A stretch of 64,000 nt of DNA from Mycobacterium vicinigordonae (lineage in GTDB: Bacteria; Actinomycetota; Actinomycetes; Mycobacteriales; Mycobacteriaceae). The translations under genes were made by a program, and so were the position numbers. The stretch is taken from assembly GCF_013466425.1 (NCBI RefSeq), contig NZ_CP059165.1:806001-870000 (forward strand), read 5' to 3'. The notes beneath the pieces are model-generated. The model did no database searches, was not told where the DNA came from, and was given only the letters and a program-made list of their open reading frames with translations. Below, piece after piece: positions 21,369-30,605 of the stretch. How positions within the stretch are numbered: position 1 is the stretch's first letter; the number at the start of each line of letters is the position of its first letter.

Positions 21369-23150
21369 ATGTCCTATGTGACTGCTGCTCCCGGGGTGTT
21401 GTCGGCGGCGGCGTTGAAGGTGGCGGGTATCGGGTCGTCGGTGAGGGCGGCCGGGGCTGCGGCGGCGTCTTCGACGACCAGTGTGGTGGCGGCGGCCGGC
21501 GATGAAGTGTCGGCGGGGATCGCGGCGCTGTTTTCGGATTTCGGCGAACAGTTCGCCGTGGTGAGTGCGCAGACGTCGGCGTTTCAATCGCAGTTCGTGC
21601 AGATGTTGTCGGCTGCGGGGGAAGCGTATGCGGGTGCCGAGACGGCCAGTGTGTCGGCTTTGCAGACGTTTGCCGATGACGTGCTGGCGGTGATCAATGC
21701 GCCGACGAACGCGTTGTTGGGGCGGCCATTGATCGGGGATGGGCAGGCCGGGGCCAGTGGGGTGCAGGGTCAGGCGGGTCAGGCCGGGGGGATTTTGATC
21801 GGCAACGGTGGTGCTGGTGGGAGCAGCACTGGGACGGGGAATGCCGGGGGTGCCGGTGGTGCGGCGGGGTTGTTCGGTACCGGCGGGATGGGTGGTTCCG
21901 GGGGCCCAGGCAGTGCGACGGTGGCTGGTGGGGTGGGTGGTCCCGGTGGGACGGGCGGTTGGTTGTACGGCGCGGGTGGTGCTGGCGGTGCCGGCGGCGG
22001 CAATGCCTTCGCCAACAGCGTTGCGGGCGCCGGGGGCCCGGGTGGTGCGGCGGGGCTGATCGGCGCCGGCGGAGCCGGTGGACCCGGGGGTTCGGATACG
22101 GCGAACTGGGGTCGGGGCGGTGCCGGTGGGGGCGGGGGTCGCGGTGGGTTGTTGTGGGGTGCGGCTGGGGGTACCGGCGCCGCTGGTGTCAGCGGGCCCA
22201 ACAACGCCGGCGATGTCTATGTCGCCAACTTCCTCGATAACACGGTGACGGTGATCAGCCCGACAGGGCAGGTGCTGACTACCATCCCCGTCGGCGCCTA
22301 CCCGGAAGCGGTGGCCGTCAGCACCACCGGCGCCAGCATCGGCGACGTCTATGTCAGCAACGCGGGCAGCAACACGGTGTCGGTGATCAGCCCGGCCAAC
22401 ACCGTCGTGGCCACCATTCCCGTCGGCGCTGTGCCGCTGGGAATAGCGGTCAGCCCCGTCGGCGTCACCGCCGGCGAGGTCTACGTCGCCAACGGCGGCG
22501 GCACCGCGAACACGGTGTCGGTGATCAGTCCGACCACCAACTCTGTCGTGGCAACCATCCCGGTGGGCACCTATCCGCGCGGGGTGGCGATCAGCGCCGC
22601 CGGTGTCACGGCCGGCGACGTCTACGTCGCCAACGCGGACAGCAACACGGTGTCGGTGATCAGCCCCACCACCAACGCTGTCGTGGCCACCATCCCCGTC
22701 GGTATCGGACCGACCGGGGTGGCGGTCAGCCAAACCGGCGCCACCATCGGCGATGTCTACGTCACCAACTACGGCGACGTCTCCGGGACGGGCAACAGTA
22801 CGGTGTCGGTGATCAGCCCCGTCAATACCGTCCTGACCACCATCCCTGTCGGCAACCATCCCTCGGGGCTGGCGATCAGCGCCACCGGCGCCACCGCCGG
22901 CGACGTCTACGTCACCAACGTCGGTAGTGGCACGGTTACGGTGATCGGCCCCGCCAACATCCCCGTCAACGAGTTCAGCGCCGGTGCGTACCCGTCCGCG
23001 GTGGCGATCAGTCCCGCGGGCAACACCACGGCGGGTGACATCTACGTCGCCAACACCGGCGCCGACACGGTGTCGGTATTCAGCCCCAGCTACGCGCTTC
23101 TTGCGACCATCCCGGTCGGCAGCGAACCGGACGGGGTGGTTGTGGCCTGA
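21369..23150 (+). CDS. PE_PGRS protein with C-terminal seven-bladed YVTN propeller
   Basis: 593 residues in three parts. A PE domain (1 to about 100, MSYVTAAPGVLSAAAL) and linker GRPLIGDGQAG lead into a short PGRS (about 125-275). From residue 281 a beta-propeller begins: seven repeats, each with GDVYVxN, NTVSVI, ATIPVG and a GVAVS-like strand. Spacing is 44-50 residues, which fits one complete seven-bladed ring of the YVTN/NHL type. Such domains usually bind protein or glycan ligands, so the PE part may deliver a binding domain to the cell surface. It follows the 760-residue PE_PGRS gene by 248 bp on the same strand; no clear Shine-Dalgarno site was seen. Confidence 0.9.
   Translation: MSYVTAAPGVLSAAALKVAGIGSSVRAAGAAAASSTTSVVAAAGDEVSAGIAALFSDFGEQFAVVSAQTSAFQSQFVQMLSAAGEAYAGAETASVSALQTFADDVLAVINAPTNALLGRPLIGDGQAGASGVQGQAGQAGGILIGNGGAGGSSTGTGNAGGAGGAAGLFGTGGMGGSGGPGSATVAGGVGGPGGTGGWLYGAGGAGGAGGGNAFANSVAGAGGPGGAAGLIGAGGAGGPGGSDTANWGRGGAGGGGGRGGLLWGAAGGTGAAGVSGPNNAGDVYVANFLDNTVTVISPTGQVLTTIPVGAYPEAVAVSTTGASIGDVYVSNAGSNTVSVISPANTVVATIPVGAVPLGIAVSPVGVTAGEVYVANGGGTANTVSVISPTTNSVVATIPVGTYPRGVAISAAGVTAGDVYVANADSNTVSVISPTTNAVVATIPVGIGPTGVAVSQTGATIGDVYVTNYGDVSGTGNSTVSVISPVNTVLTTIPVGNHPSGLAISATGATAGDVYVTNVGSGTVTVIGPANIPVNEFSAGAYPSAVAISPAGNTTAGDIYVANTGADTVSVFSPSYALLATIPVGSEPDGVVVA
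22209..23147 (+). repeat. Seven YVTN propeller repeats in the PE_PGRS gene
   Basis: Blade units start at 22209, 22341, 22473, 22614, 22749, 22899 and 23034, with spacings of 132, 132, 141, 135, 150 and 135 bp. The DNA around each GDVYVxN motif is nearly the same (GGCGACGTCTACGTC), suggesting recent intragenic duplication. Blade 5 has an extra loop (GDVSGTGN). Confidence 0.9.
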
Positions 23151-23276
23151 GCCGCAGTCATCAGCCGCGGCGCGGGGCGGCCTGTCATCCCCGGCGAACG
23201 GCGTGAGCCACCTAGCCGACCATCACGCGAGAGCGGTAGTGGATGGTGGAGGCGGGCTCCCGAAAAGTTGATTAGA

Positions 23277-23297
23277 GTTGAGCGGAATAGGCTCAAC
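23277..23297. promoter_or_regulatory. HAIR operator (HspR site) upstream of clpB
   Basis: Perfect inverted repeat GTTGAGC-N7-GCTCAAC. It matches the HspR-associated inverted repeat (consensus CTTGAGT-N7-ACTCAAG) at the TTGAG/CTCAA cores with the exact 7-bp spacer. It lies 58 bp before the clpB start, and HspR repression of clpB is established in mycobacteria. hspR itself is in this window. Confidence 0.88.
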
Positions 23298-23309
23298 CTT
23301 GACGCGGTT
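23284..23309 (+). promoter_or_regulatory. SigH/SigE-like promoter of clpB, overlapping the HAIR site
   Basis: GGAAT at 23284-23288 and GTT at 23307-23309 are separated by 18 bp, fitting the mycobacterial SigH/SigE promoter form (GGAA, 17-19 bp, GTT). The -35 element lies inside the spacer of the HspR operator, so repressor and sigma factor would compete. A TTGACG at 23299-23304 could be the -35 of a housekeeping promoter. clpB is a known SigH target in M. tuberculosis. Confidence 0.6.
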
Positions 23310-23355
23310 GCACAACGCGACAAGATTTTTCAATAGCTACTAGAACGGAGGTGTC

Positions 23356-25902
23356 GTGGACTCTTTCAACCCGACGACCAAGACTCAGGCGGCTCTGACG
23401 TCGGCGCTGCAGGCGGCATCGGCCGCGGGCAATCCCGAGATCAGGCCCGCCCATCTGCTGATGGCGCTGCTGACGCAAAACGACGGTATCGCCGTGCCGC
23501 TGCTGGAAGCTGTCGGGGTAGAGCCCGCCACCATTCGCACCGAGACCCAGCGTCTGCTGGACCGGCTGCCCCAGATCAGCGGGTCCAGCTCGCAGCCCCA
23601 ACTGTCCCGCGAGTCGCTGGCGGCCATCACCACCGCACAGCAGCTGGCCACCGAGATGGACGACGAGTTCGTCTCCACCGAGCACCTGATGGTCGGGTTG
23701 GCCACCGGTGACTCCGAGGTCGCCAAGCTGCTGACCGGCCACGGTGCATCGCCGCAAGCCCTGCGCGAGGCGTTCGTCAAGGTGCGCGGCTCGGCGCGTG
23801 TCACCAGCGCCGACCCCGAGGCCACCTACCAGGCGTTGGAGAAGTACTCCACCGACCTGACGGCCCGCGCCAAAGAAGGCAAGCTCGACCCGGTCATCGG
23901 GCGCGACAACGAGATTCGCCGCGTAGTGCAGGTGCTTTCTCGGCGCACCAAGAACAACCCGGTTCTCATCGGCGAGCCCGGCGTCGGCAAGACCGCGATC
24001 GTGGAGGGCCTGGCCCAGCGAATCGTGGCCGGCGACGTGCCGGAAAGCCTGCGCGACAAGACCGTCGTGGCCCTCGACTTGGGCTCGATGGTCGCCGGTG
24101 CCAAATATCGCGGCGAGTTCGAGGAACGGCTCAAGGCCGTCCTCGACGACATCAAGAACTCCGCCGGGCAGATCATCACGTTCATCGACGAGTTGCACAC
24201 CATCGTCGGCGCCGGCGCGAGCGGCGAGGGTGCGATGGACGCCGGCAACATGATCAAGCCGATGCTGGCCCGCGGCGAGCTGCGCCTGGTCGGTGCTACC
24301 ACGCTCGACGAATACCGCAAGTACATCGAGAAGGACGCCGCGCTCGAGCGCCGCTTCCAGCAGGTGTTCGTCGGCGAGCCGTCGGTGGAGGACACCGTCG
24401 GCATCCTGCGCGGTCTCAAGGACCGTTACGAGGTGCACCACGGTGTGCGCATCACCGACTCCGCGCTGGTGGCCGCGGCCACCCTGTCGGACCGCTACAT
24501 CACCGCGCGTTTCCTGCCGGACAAGGCCATCGACCTGGTCGACGAGGCCGCTAGCCGGTTGAAGATGGAGATCGACTCGCGCCCGGTTGAGATCGACGAG
24601 GTCGAGCGCCTGGTGCGCCGGCTCGAGATCGAGGAGATGGCGCTTGCCAAAGAATCAGATGACGCATCACGAGACCGCCTCGAGAAGCTGCGCGGCGAAC
24701 TGGCCGACCAGAAGGAGAAGCTGGCCGAGCTGACCACCAGGTGGCAGAACGAGAAGAACGCCATCGACGTCGTGCGGGAGCTCAAGGAGCAGCTGGAGGC
24801 GTTGCGCGGTGAGTCCGAGCGCGCCGAACGCGACGGCGATCTGGCCAAGGCCGCCGAGCTGCGTTACGGCCGCATCCCCGAAGTCGAAAAAAAGCTCGAG
24901 GCGGCGGTGCCGCAGGCCGAGGCCCGCGACAATGTGATGCTCAAGGAAGAGGTCGGTCCCGACGACATTGCCGACGTGGTGTCGGCTTGGACCGGCATCC
25001 CGGCCGGGCGGCTGCTGGAAGGCGAGACGGCCAAGTTACTGCGCATGGAGGACGAGCTGGGCAAGCGCGTCGTCGGACAGAAGAAGGCCGTGCAGGCCGT
25101 GTCCGATGCCGTGCGGCGTTCCAGGGCCGGTGTTGCCGACCCGAATCGGCCAACCGGCTCGTTCCTGTTCCTCGGCCCCACCGGCGTGGGCAAGACGGAG
25201 CTGGCAAAAGCGTTGGCGGACTTCTTGTTCGACGACGAACGCGCCATGGTTCGGATCGACATGAGCGAATACGGCGAGAAGCACTCGGTGGCCCGGCTGG
25301 TCGGGGCGCCTCCCGGCTACATCGGGTACGACCAGGGCGGTCAGCTGACCGAGGCGGTGCGCCGCCGGCCCTACACGGTGGTGCTGTTCGACGAGGTGGA
25401 AAAGGCCCACCCGGACGTGTTCGACGTGCTGCTGCAGGTGCTCGACGAGGGCCGGTTGACCGACGGTCAAGGCCGCACAGTCGACTTCCGCAACACCATC
25501 CTGATCCTGACCTCCAACCTGGGATCCGGCGGCACCGAGGAGATGGTGATGGCGGCGGTGCGCTCAGCGTTCAAGCCAGAGTTCATCAACCGCCTCGACG
25601 ACGTGCTGATCTTCGACGGCCTCAACCCCGAGGAATTGGTGCAAATCGTCGACATCCAGCTGAATCAGCTGGCCAAGCGGCTTGCGCAGCGGCGGCTGCA
25701 GCTGGAGGTGTCGCTACCGGCCAAGCAGTGGCTGGCCCACCGTGGCTTCGACCCCGTCTACGGGGCGCGACCGCTGCGCCGGCTGGTGCAGCAGGCGATC
25801 GGGGACCAGCTGGCCAAGATGCTGCTGGCGGGCGACGTGCACGACGGAGATGTGGTGCCTGTCAACGTCAGCCCGGACGGCGACTCGCTGGTCCTGGGCT
25901 GA
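23356..25902 (+). CDS. clpB: Disaggregase ClpB (Hsp100)
   Basis: 848 residues, the normal length for M. tuberculosis ClpB. It works with DnaK-DnaJ-GrpE to pull proteins out of aggregates in an ATP-driven hexamer. Order: N domain (1 to about 145), AAA-1 with Walker [10 protein letters not shown] and Walker B TFIDELHT, the coiled-coil middle domain (about 400-520, rich in Glu, Lys and Arg), AAA-2 with Walker [10 protein letters not shown] and Walker [13 protein letters not shown], and the pore loop region [10 protein letters not shown]. Start: GTG 23356, with GGAGG five bases upstream. Heat-shock control is by HspR and probably SigH (separate entries). Confidence 0.97.
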   Translation: MDSFNPTTKTQAALTSALQAASAAGNPEIRPAHLLMALLTQNDGIAVPLLEAVGVEPATIRTETQRLLDRLPQISGSSSQPQLSRESLAAITTAQQLATEMDDEFVSTEHLMVGLATGDSEVAKLLTGHGASPQALREAFVKVRGSARVTSADPEATYQALEKYSTDLTARAKEGKLDPVIGRDNEIRRVVQVLSRRTKNNPVLIGEPGVGKTAIVEGLAQRIVAGDVPESLRDKTVVALDLGSMVAGAKYRGEFEERLKAVLDDIKNSAGQIITFIDELHTIVGAGASGEGAMDAGNMIKPMLARGELRLVGATTLDEYRKYIEKDAALERRFQQVFVGEPSVEDTVGILRGLKDRYEVHHGVRITDSALVAAATLSDRYITARFLPDKAIDLVDEAASRLKMEIDSRPVEIDEVERLVRRLEIEEMALAKESDDASRDRLEKLRGELADQKEKLAELTTRWQNEKNAIDVVRELKEQLEALRGESERAERDGDLAKAAELRYGRIPEVEKKLEAAVPQAEARDNVMLKEEVGPDDIADVVSAWTGIPAGRLLEGETAKLLRMEDELGKRVVGQKKAVQAVSDAVRRSRAGVADPNRPTGSFLFLGPTGVGKTELAKALADFLFDDERAMVRIDMSEYGEKHSVARLVGAPPGYIGYDQGGQLTEAVRRRPYTVVLFDEVEKAHPDVFDVLLQVLDEGRLTDGQGRTVDFRNTILILTSNLGSGGTEEMVMAAVRSAFKPEFINRLDDVLIFDGLNPEELVQIVDIQLNQLAKRLAQRRLQLEVSLPAKQWLAHRGFDPVYGARPLRRLVQQAIGDQLAKMLLAGDVHDGDVVPVNVSPDGDSLVLG

Positions 25903-25918
25903 CCGGGCCGGGACCGGC

Positions 25919-26728
25919 TTAGCCGGGGTCGCCGACCTCGAATTCCCGAGTCTGGGCGCCCGCGTCGATCACGGCCCGCAGCAGCTGGCGGGCCGCCGGC
26001 GTGGCGACTGTTTCGCGCAGCAGCTGGTCCTCGACGCGCAGCCCAGTCGGCAGGTCGGCGGCCGCGGCGTCCACCGCCCGTTTGGCCGCCGCGACGGCGG
26101 TCGCCGGGCTGGCCGCGATCCGGCGGGCCAGTCTGTCGACGAAGGGGCGCAGTTCTTCGGCCGGCAGCGCCCGGTTGAGGTAACCCCACTCCTGGGCGGT
26201 CTGGGCATCGACGTCCATGCCGCCCAGGATCACTTCGAGGGCCCGCGCCCGGCCCACCAATCGGGGGAGGTGCTGGGTACCGCCCCCACCGGGAATTATT
26301 CCTACCGACACCTCCGGATGGCCCAACACCGTCGTGCCCAGCGCGGCGAAGCGCATGTCGAAGCCCATCACAAATTCGCAACCACCGCCGCGGCACACCC
26401 CTTCGATGACGGCGATGGTGGCCTTGGGCAGGGTGCGGACCCGTTCGGTCAGGGAGTGGAAAAACGACAGCTCGTCGTGGCGCCCCAGATCGTCAGCCGG
26501 CAGTTCTTGGATCAACGCGACGTCGGCGTGGGCGACGAAGATCTGTGGGTCCGCCGAGTCCACGACCAGCACCCGGACCGCGTCGTGGGCGGCGACTTCG
26601 TCGACCAGCCTGCCGATTTCGGTGAGCAGCGGCACATCCAGGAGGTTGATCGGAGGGTTGTCGATGGTGGCTCGGCAAATTCCGTCGCCGCTCTTGACGC
26701 GTATCAGCCGGTAGCCGGCGTAGCTCAT
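25919..26728 (-). CDS. Enoyl-CoA hydratase/isomerase (crotonase) family protein
   Basis: 269 residues of the crotonase fold, which hydrates or isomerises acyl-CoA in the cytoplasm. Both hydratase glutamates appear to be present: GGGCEF (second Glu region) and HPEVSVGIIPGGGGTQ. The oxyanion-hole strand VCRGGGC is also recognisable. The start is ATG 26728 (MSYAGYRL). It converges on clpB with only 16 bp between them and is divergent from ttfA. I do not recall an orthologue beside clpB in M. tuberculosis, so it may be an added gene. The acyl substrate is not predictable. Confidence 0.85.
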   Translation of the reverse strand: MSYAGYRLIRVKSGDGICRATIDNPPINLLDVPLLTEIGRLVDEVAAHDAVRVLVVDSADPQIFVAHADVALIQELPADDLGRHDELSFFHSLTERVRTLPKATIAVIEGVCRGGGCEFVMGFDMRFAALGTTVLGHPEVSVGIIPGGGGTQHLPRLVGRARALEVILGGMDVDAQTAQEWGYLNRALPAEELRPFVDRLARRIAASPATAVAAAKRAVDAAAADLPTGLRVEDQLLRETVATPAARQLLRAVIDAGAQTREFEVGDPG

Positions 26729-26834
26729 GACCGCGAACCCTACGCTGACGCGCACGGGTCTATTCCCTCCTGTGATTTGGTTGTGACCTGCTCGGATTCT
26801 GTGTTCGGTACTCAGAGCAGATAGGCTGTTCGGG

Positions 26835-27689
26835 ATGGTCCCGCTCTGGTTCACGCTCTCCGCACTGTGTTTCGTCGGTGCGGCAGTGTTGCTGTACGTC
26901 GATATCGATCGACGTCGTGGCCGCAGCAGGCGCCGCAAGTCATGGGCGAGATCGCATGGCTTCGACTACGAACGCGAATCCACCGACATCCTGCACCGTT
27001 GGAAGCGTGGGGTGATTTCGTCGGTGGGTGACGTTCCAGCCCAAAACGTCGTGCTGGGTCAGATCCGCGGCGAAGCGGTCTACATCTTCGACATCGAGGA
27101 AGTCGCCACCGTGATCGCCCTGCATCGCAAGGTCGGCACCAACGTCGTCGTGGACCTGCGGCTCAAGGGGCTCAAGGAGCCACGCGAGAGCGACATTTGG
27201 CTGCTGGGAGCCATCGGCCCCCGGATGGTGTATTCCACCAACCTGGACGCCGCCCGCCGTGCCTGCGACCGGCGGATGGTCACGTTCGCCCACACCGCGC
27301 CGGACTGCGCAGAGATCATGTGGAACGAACAGCATTGGACGCTGGTCGCCATGCCGATCGCCAGCACGCGCGCTCAGTGGGACGAAGGCCTGCGGGCCGT
27401 CCGTCAATTCAACGACCTGCTGCGTGTGTTGCCACCACTTCCTGCTGAAGCACCCCAGGAGTCGGGCGAACCGGAGAGCCGCCGGGCTCCCGGCCGGCCG
27501 CTGGCCCAGGCTGCGCGCGCGGAGCTGCCGTCGCGGCGCACGCAGGCGGACGCGGCGGCTGGCTTGATCGCTGATTCCGCTCGCCGGGTGGCCGAGCCGG
27601 TTCGTCGCGAAGAGGGCCGCTCGGAAGGCGTTCGGCGTCCGCCGCGGACGGAACGCAACGGCCACCAGGCCAGCAACTACCAGCACTAA
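26835..27689 (+). CDS. ttfA: TMM transport factor TtfA (Rv0383c-like)
   Basis: 284 residues. One N-terminal membrane helix (about 4-22, PLWFTLSALCFVGAAVLLYV) is followed by a basic stretch, a folded cytoplasmic domain (about 40-200) and a disordered Arg/Pro/Glu-rich tail. It matches the Rv0383c/MSMEG_0736 family named TtfA, a partner needed for trehalose monomycolate transport by the MmpL3 flippase at the plasma membrane. A -10-like TAGGCT (26822-26827) lies seven bases before the ATG, so the transcript is probably leaderless. The SDR gene follows after 6 bp, suggesting an operon with pyrE. Identification rests on remembered sequence and neighbourhood (clpB, pyrE). Confidence 0.85.
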   Translation: MVPLWFTLSALCFVGAAVLLYVDIDRRRGRSRRRKSWARSHGFDYERESTDILHRWKRGVISSVGDVPAQNVVLGQIRGEAVYIFDIEEVATVIALHRKVGTNVVVDLRLKGLKEPRESDIWLLGAIGPRMVYSTNLDAARRACDRRMVTFAHTAPDCAEIMWNEQHWTLVAMPIASTRAQWDEGLRAVRQFNDLLRVLPPLPAEAPQESGEPESRRAPGRPLAQAARAELPSRRTQADAAAGLIADSARRVAEPVRREEGRSEGVRRPPRTERNGHQASNYQH

Positions 27690-27695
27690 GCGCAC

Positions 27696-28469
27696 ATGCC
27701 CCGTCCTGTCGCGCTGATTACTGGGCCCACGTCCGGCATCGGCGGTGGTTACGCCCGCCGTTACGCCCGCGACGGCTACGACCTGGTCCTGGTTGCCCGG
27801 GACGTGGAACGGCTGAACGGGCTCGCCGAAGAACTGGAGTCAATGGCGGGCAGCATCGAGATATTGCCCGCCGACCTGGCCGTCGCTGACGACCGGGACA
27901 AGGTTGCTGCACGCTTGTCCCAAGGCGTGCGAGTGCTGGTGAACAACGCCGGCCTGGGGACATCCGGAGATTTTTGGACAGCTGAGCCCGCCTTGCTGCA
28001 GCGACAACTCGACGTCAACGTGACCGCCGTGATGCAGCTGACCCGGGCTGCGCTGCCGGCCATGCTGGACGCGGGCGCCGGCACCGTCGTCAACATCGCC
28101 AGTGTCGCCGGACTGCTACCCGGCAGGGGTTCGACATACTCGGCGTCCAAGGCCTGGGTGATCTCGTTCACCGAGGGACTTGCCAACGGATTGCAGGGCA
28201 CCGGCGTCGGCGTGCACGTGGTGTGCCCGGGCTACGTGCGCACCGAGTTTCACACCCGCGCCGGCCTCGACATGGCTGAGGTGCCGTCATTCATGTGGCT
28301 CGAAGTGGACGACGTGGTACGGGAGAGTCTGGCCGACGTCGCGCACGGCAAGGTGATCAGCATTCCGGGCACGCAGTACAAGTACCTAGTCGCCACCGGG
28401 CGCGTCGTCCCGCGAAAGTTGTTGCGGGCCTTCACAAAAAGATATGGGAGCGGCAGTGGCCGGACCTGA
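27696..28469 (+). CDS. Short-chain dehydrogenase/reductase
   Basis: 257 residues of the classical SDR fold. NAD(P)-binding TGPTSGIG is near residue 9, followed by NNAG, catalytic serine in NIASVAG and YSASK with catalytic Tyr and Lys. The C-terminal part resembles SDRs of the DltE/YqjQ type acting on lipids or ketones. It lies 6 bp after ttfA and overlaps the start of pyrE, so it is in the same operon. I do not recall an SDR between the M. tuberculosis orthologues Rv0383c and Rv0382c, so it may be an insertion here or a loss there. Substrate unknown. Confidence 0.88.
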   Translation: MPRPVALITGPTSGIGGGYARRYARDGYDLVLVARDVERLNGLAEELESMAGSIEILPADLAVADDRDKVAARLSQGVRVLVNNAGLGTSGDFWTAEPALLQRQLDVNVTAVMQLTRAALPAMLDAGAGTVVNIASVAGLLPGRGSTYSASKAWVISFTEGLANGLQGTGVGVHVVCPGYVRTEFHTRAGLDMAEVPSFMWLEVDDVVRESLADVAHGKVISIPGTQYKYLVATGRVVPRKLLRAFTKRYGSGSGRT

Positions 28470-29010
28470 GTTGCAATCCAGCGAACGTGCCGAGCTGGCC
28501 GACCTGGTGCGCCGTCTGTCGGTGGTGCACGGTCGTGTCACGCTGTCGTCGGGCAAGGAGGCCGACTATTACGTCGACCTGCGCCGTGCCACCCTGCACC
28601 ACCGGGCGTCCGCGCTGATCGGTCGCCTGATGCGGGAATTGACCAACGATTGGGACTATGCGGTCGTGGGCGGTCTGACACTGGGGGCCGATCCGGTTGC
28701 GACGGCGATCATGCACGCTGCCGGTCGCCCGATCGACGCGTTCGTGGTTCGGAAGTCAGCGAAAGCCCATGGCCTGCAACGGCTTATCGAGGGATCCGAG
28801 GTGAGCGGCCGGCGGGTGCTGGTGGTCGAAGACACCGGCACCACCGGCAATTCGGCGCTGACGGCCGTACGTGCCGTCCAGGACGCCGGCGGCGAGGTCG
28901 TCGGCGTCGCAACCGTGGTCGATCGCGCAACCGGCGCCGCGCAGGCCATCGAAGCCGAGGGGCTGCCGTACCGCAGCGTGCTCGGCCTGGCCGACTTGGG
29001 GCTGGGCTAG
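28456..29010 (+). CDS. pyrE: Orotate phosphoribosyltransferase PyrE (UmpA)
   Basis: 184 residues. It makes orotidine 5'-monophosphate from orotate and PRPP in de novo pyrimidine synthesis. The PRPP-binding motif VLVVEDTGTTG is clear, and KSAKAHG carries the usual basic loop. The start GTG 28456 (VAGPEL) lies inside the end of the SDR gene, with GGGAG five bases upstream; ATG 28444 is an in-frame alternative. A lipoprotein gene follows after 9 bp. Confidence 0.93.
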   Translation: MAGPELQSSERAELADLVRRLSVVHGRVTLSSGKEADYYVDLRRATLHHRASALIGRLMRELTNDWDYAVVGGLTLGADPVATAIMHAAGRPIDAFVVRKSAKAHGLQRLIEGSEVSGRRVLVVEDTGTTGNSALTAVRAVQDAGGEVVGVATVVDRATGAAQAIEAEGLPYRSVLGLADLGLG

Positions 29011-29019
29011 GTCGCCGCC

Positions 29020-29916
29020 GTGCGCGTTCTCCTGGTGTTGGCCGTTGTCCTGGCCTGCCTGCTCGGATGCTCGAGCCCGGGTCATCGCGACGACGTCTAC
29101 GGAGCGCCCAACGCGCATATCGGCGAATCGTTGGCGGTACTGGGCTGGAATGTGGCGGTGTCCAATCTGCGCTGGTCGGATGACTACGTGCTAGTCGATG
29201 TCGACGCCTCGCCCACCGACCTCAAGGCGCCGCACGCCAAGGCCGAGGACATCCGCTTCGGCCTGTACGGCGCACTGTCGCATCCGATGGAGGCGACGGG
29301 CCTGGGCAGCTGCGACGAGGCGATCACCACGGTGCACGACATCGGCTCGCCCTTGACGGCGCCGCCAAACCGGCTGACCGGCACCGTGTGCTTGGGCCCG
29401 CTCAAAGACCGCAGTGCGGTGCGGGGCGTCTACGCCTATTCGCCGCACGACCGCATCCCGGGCACCGTGGCCGCGTACCCGGCGGCGTTCCCGGTGGGGC
29501 TGCTGCCAACCCCGGAAGCCGACACCGGACTGGTGGTGCAGAGCACCAGCGTGTCGGCCTGGCGGGCGGACGGCACGCCGGTGACCAAGGCCCAGCTAGG
29601 TGACCCGGCGGCGTTCAACGGCAACGGCTACATGCTGCTGGGTCTGCAGGCCGGCGCGGTGGCGGGTCGCTACCACGACGACTCCGACAAGCGCGGCGGC
29701 CCCATGATGCTGGTCGCCACTCCGACCCTGCCCGGCAAGGGGCTCAGCCCGGCGTGCGCCACCTATGGCTCCACGGTGCTGGTGCTGCCCGATATGTCGC
29801 GGGACGCTGTGCAGGTCAACGCTTCGCTGTGCACCCAAGGCGAGATCAATCAGGCGCTGCTGTTCGCGACGGTGACGATCGTGGGCGTCCACGCCGCGGT
29901 GTGGACCGCCAAGTGA
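29020..29916 (+). CDS. Putative lipoprotein (Rv0381c-like)
   Basis: 298 residues. The N-terminus is a lipoprotein signal (MRVLLVLAVVLACLLGCSS) with lipobox LLGC, so Cys17 would be lipidated and the protein anchored outside the plasma membrane. The rest has no catalytic motif I recognise. Four further cysteines (in GSCDE, TVCLG, PACAT and SLCTQ) could form two disulphides. Its place between pyrE and the SpoU methyltransferase matches Rv0381c. The GTG start at 29020 is followed directly by the signal. The stop overlaps the next start (GTGA). Function unknown. Confidence 0.8.
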   Translation: MRVLLVLAVVLACLLGCSSPGHRDDVYGAPNAHIGESLAVLGWNVAVSNLRWSDDYVLVDVDASPTDLKAPHAKAEDIRFGLYGALSHPMEATGLGSCDEAITTVHDIGSPLTAPPNRLTGTVCLGPLKDRSAVRGVYAYSPHDRIPGTVAAYPAAFPVGLLPTPEADTGLVVQSTSVSAWRADGTPVTKAQLGDPAAFNGNGYMLLGLQAGAVAGRYHDDSDKRGGPMMLVATPTLPGKGLSPACATYGSTVLVLPDMSRDAVQVNASLCTQGEINQALLFATVTIVGVHAAVWTAK

Positions 29917-30563
29917 CGCAGGCCGAACCCGGGCCCACCGAATGGGGCACGCCGCCGCCTGGTGTCGGCCCCTGGGTAGGGGATCCGCCCGACGATCCCC
30001 GCTACGACCCAGATCTGTTGCGCGACGGCGATTCTCGCAATGTCGTCGACGCCTACCGGTACTGGACCCGAGAGGCGATCATCGCCGACATCGACCGCCG
30101 GCGCCATAGGTTGCACATCGCGATCGAGAATTTCGGTCACGACGCCAACATCGGCTCGGTGGTGCGCACCGCAAACGCGTTTGCCGTGGACACCGTGCAC
30201 ATCGTGGGCAGGCGCCGGTGGAACCGCCGCGGTGCCATGGTGACCGACCGTTACCAGCGGTTGTGCCACCACGACAGCACCGCCGAATTGATGGAGTTCG
30301 CGACCGATGCGGGCCTGACGGTGGTCGCGGTGGACAACGTGCCCGGCGCGGCCCGGCTGGAAGAGACGGCGCTGCCGCGGGACTGTCTGCTGGTGTTCGG
30401 CCAGGAAGGACCCGGCATCAGCGATGACACCCGTGGGGGTGCGGCGATCACGGTGTCGATCGCGCAGTTCGGTTCGACTCGCAGCGTCAATGCCGGTGTG
30501 GCCGCGGGGATTGCGATGCACACCTGGATCCGGCAGCACGCCGACCTGACCCAGGCCTGGTGA
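29913..30563 (+). CDS. SpoU/TrmH-family RNA 2'-O-methyltransferase (Rv0380c-like)
   Basis: 216 residues from GTG 29913. The SPOUT fold is shown by motif 1 (NFGHDANIGSVVRTANAF), motif 2 (VFGQEGPGIS) and motif 3 (STRSVNAGVAAGIAMH), which form the knotted S-adenosylmethionine site. The likely substrate is the ribose 2'-OH of tRNA or rRNA; the exact site is unknown. The first 35 residues are Pro/Gly-rich and a later start is possible, since remembered Rv0380c begins closer to YDPDLL. It overlaps the lipoprotein stop by 4 bp. Confidence 0.88.
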   Translation: MTQAEPGPTEWGTPPPGVGPWVGDPPDDPRYDPDLLRDGDSRNVVDAYRYWTREAIIADIDRRRHRLHIAIENFGHDANIGSVVRTANAFAVDTVHIVGRRRWNRRGAMVTDRYQRLCHHDSTAELMEFATDAGLTVVAVDNVPGAARLEETALPRDCLLVFGQEGPGISDDTRGGAAITVSIAQFGSTRSVNAGVAAGIAMHTWIRQHADLTQAW

Positions 30564-30605
30564 CGGCCTACCTGGCCATTGTGCGGTTAGGGCAGGATCG
30601 CAGGT

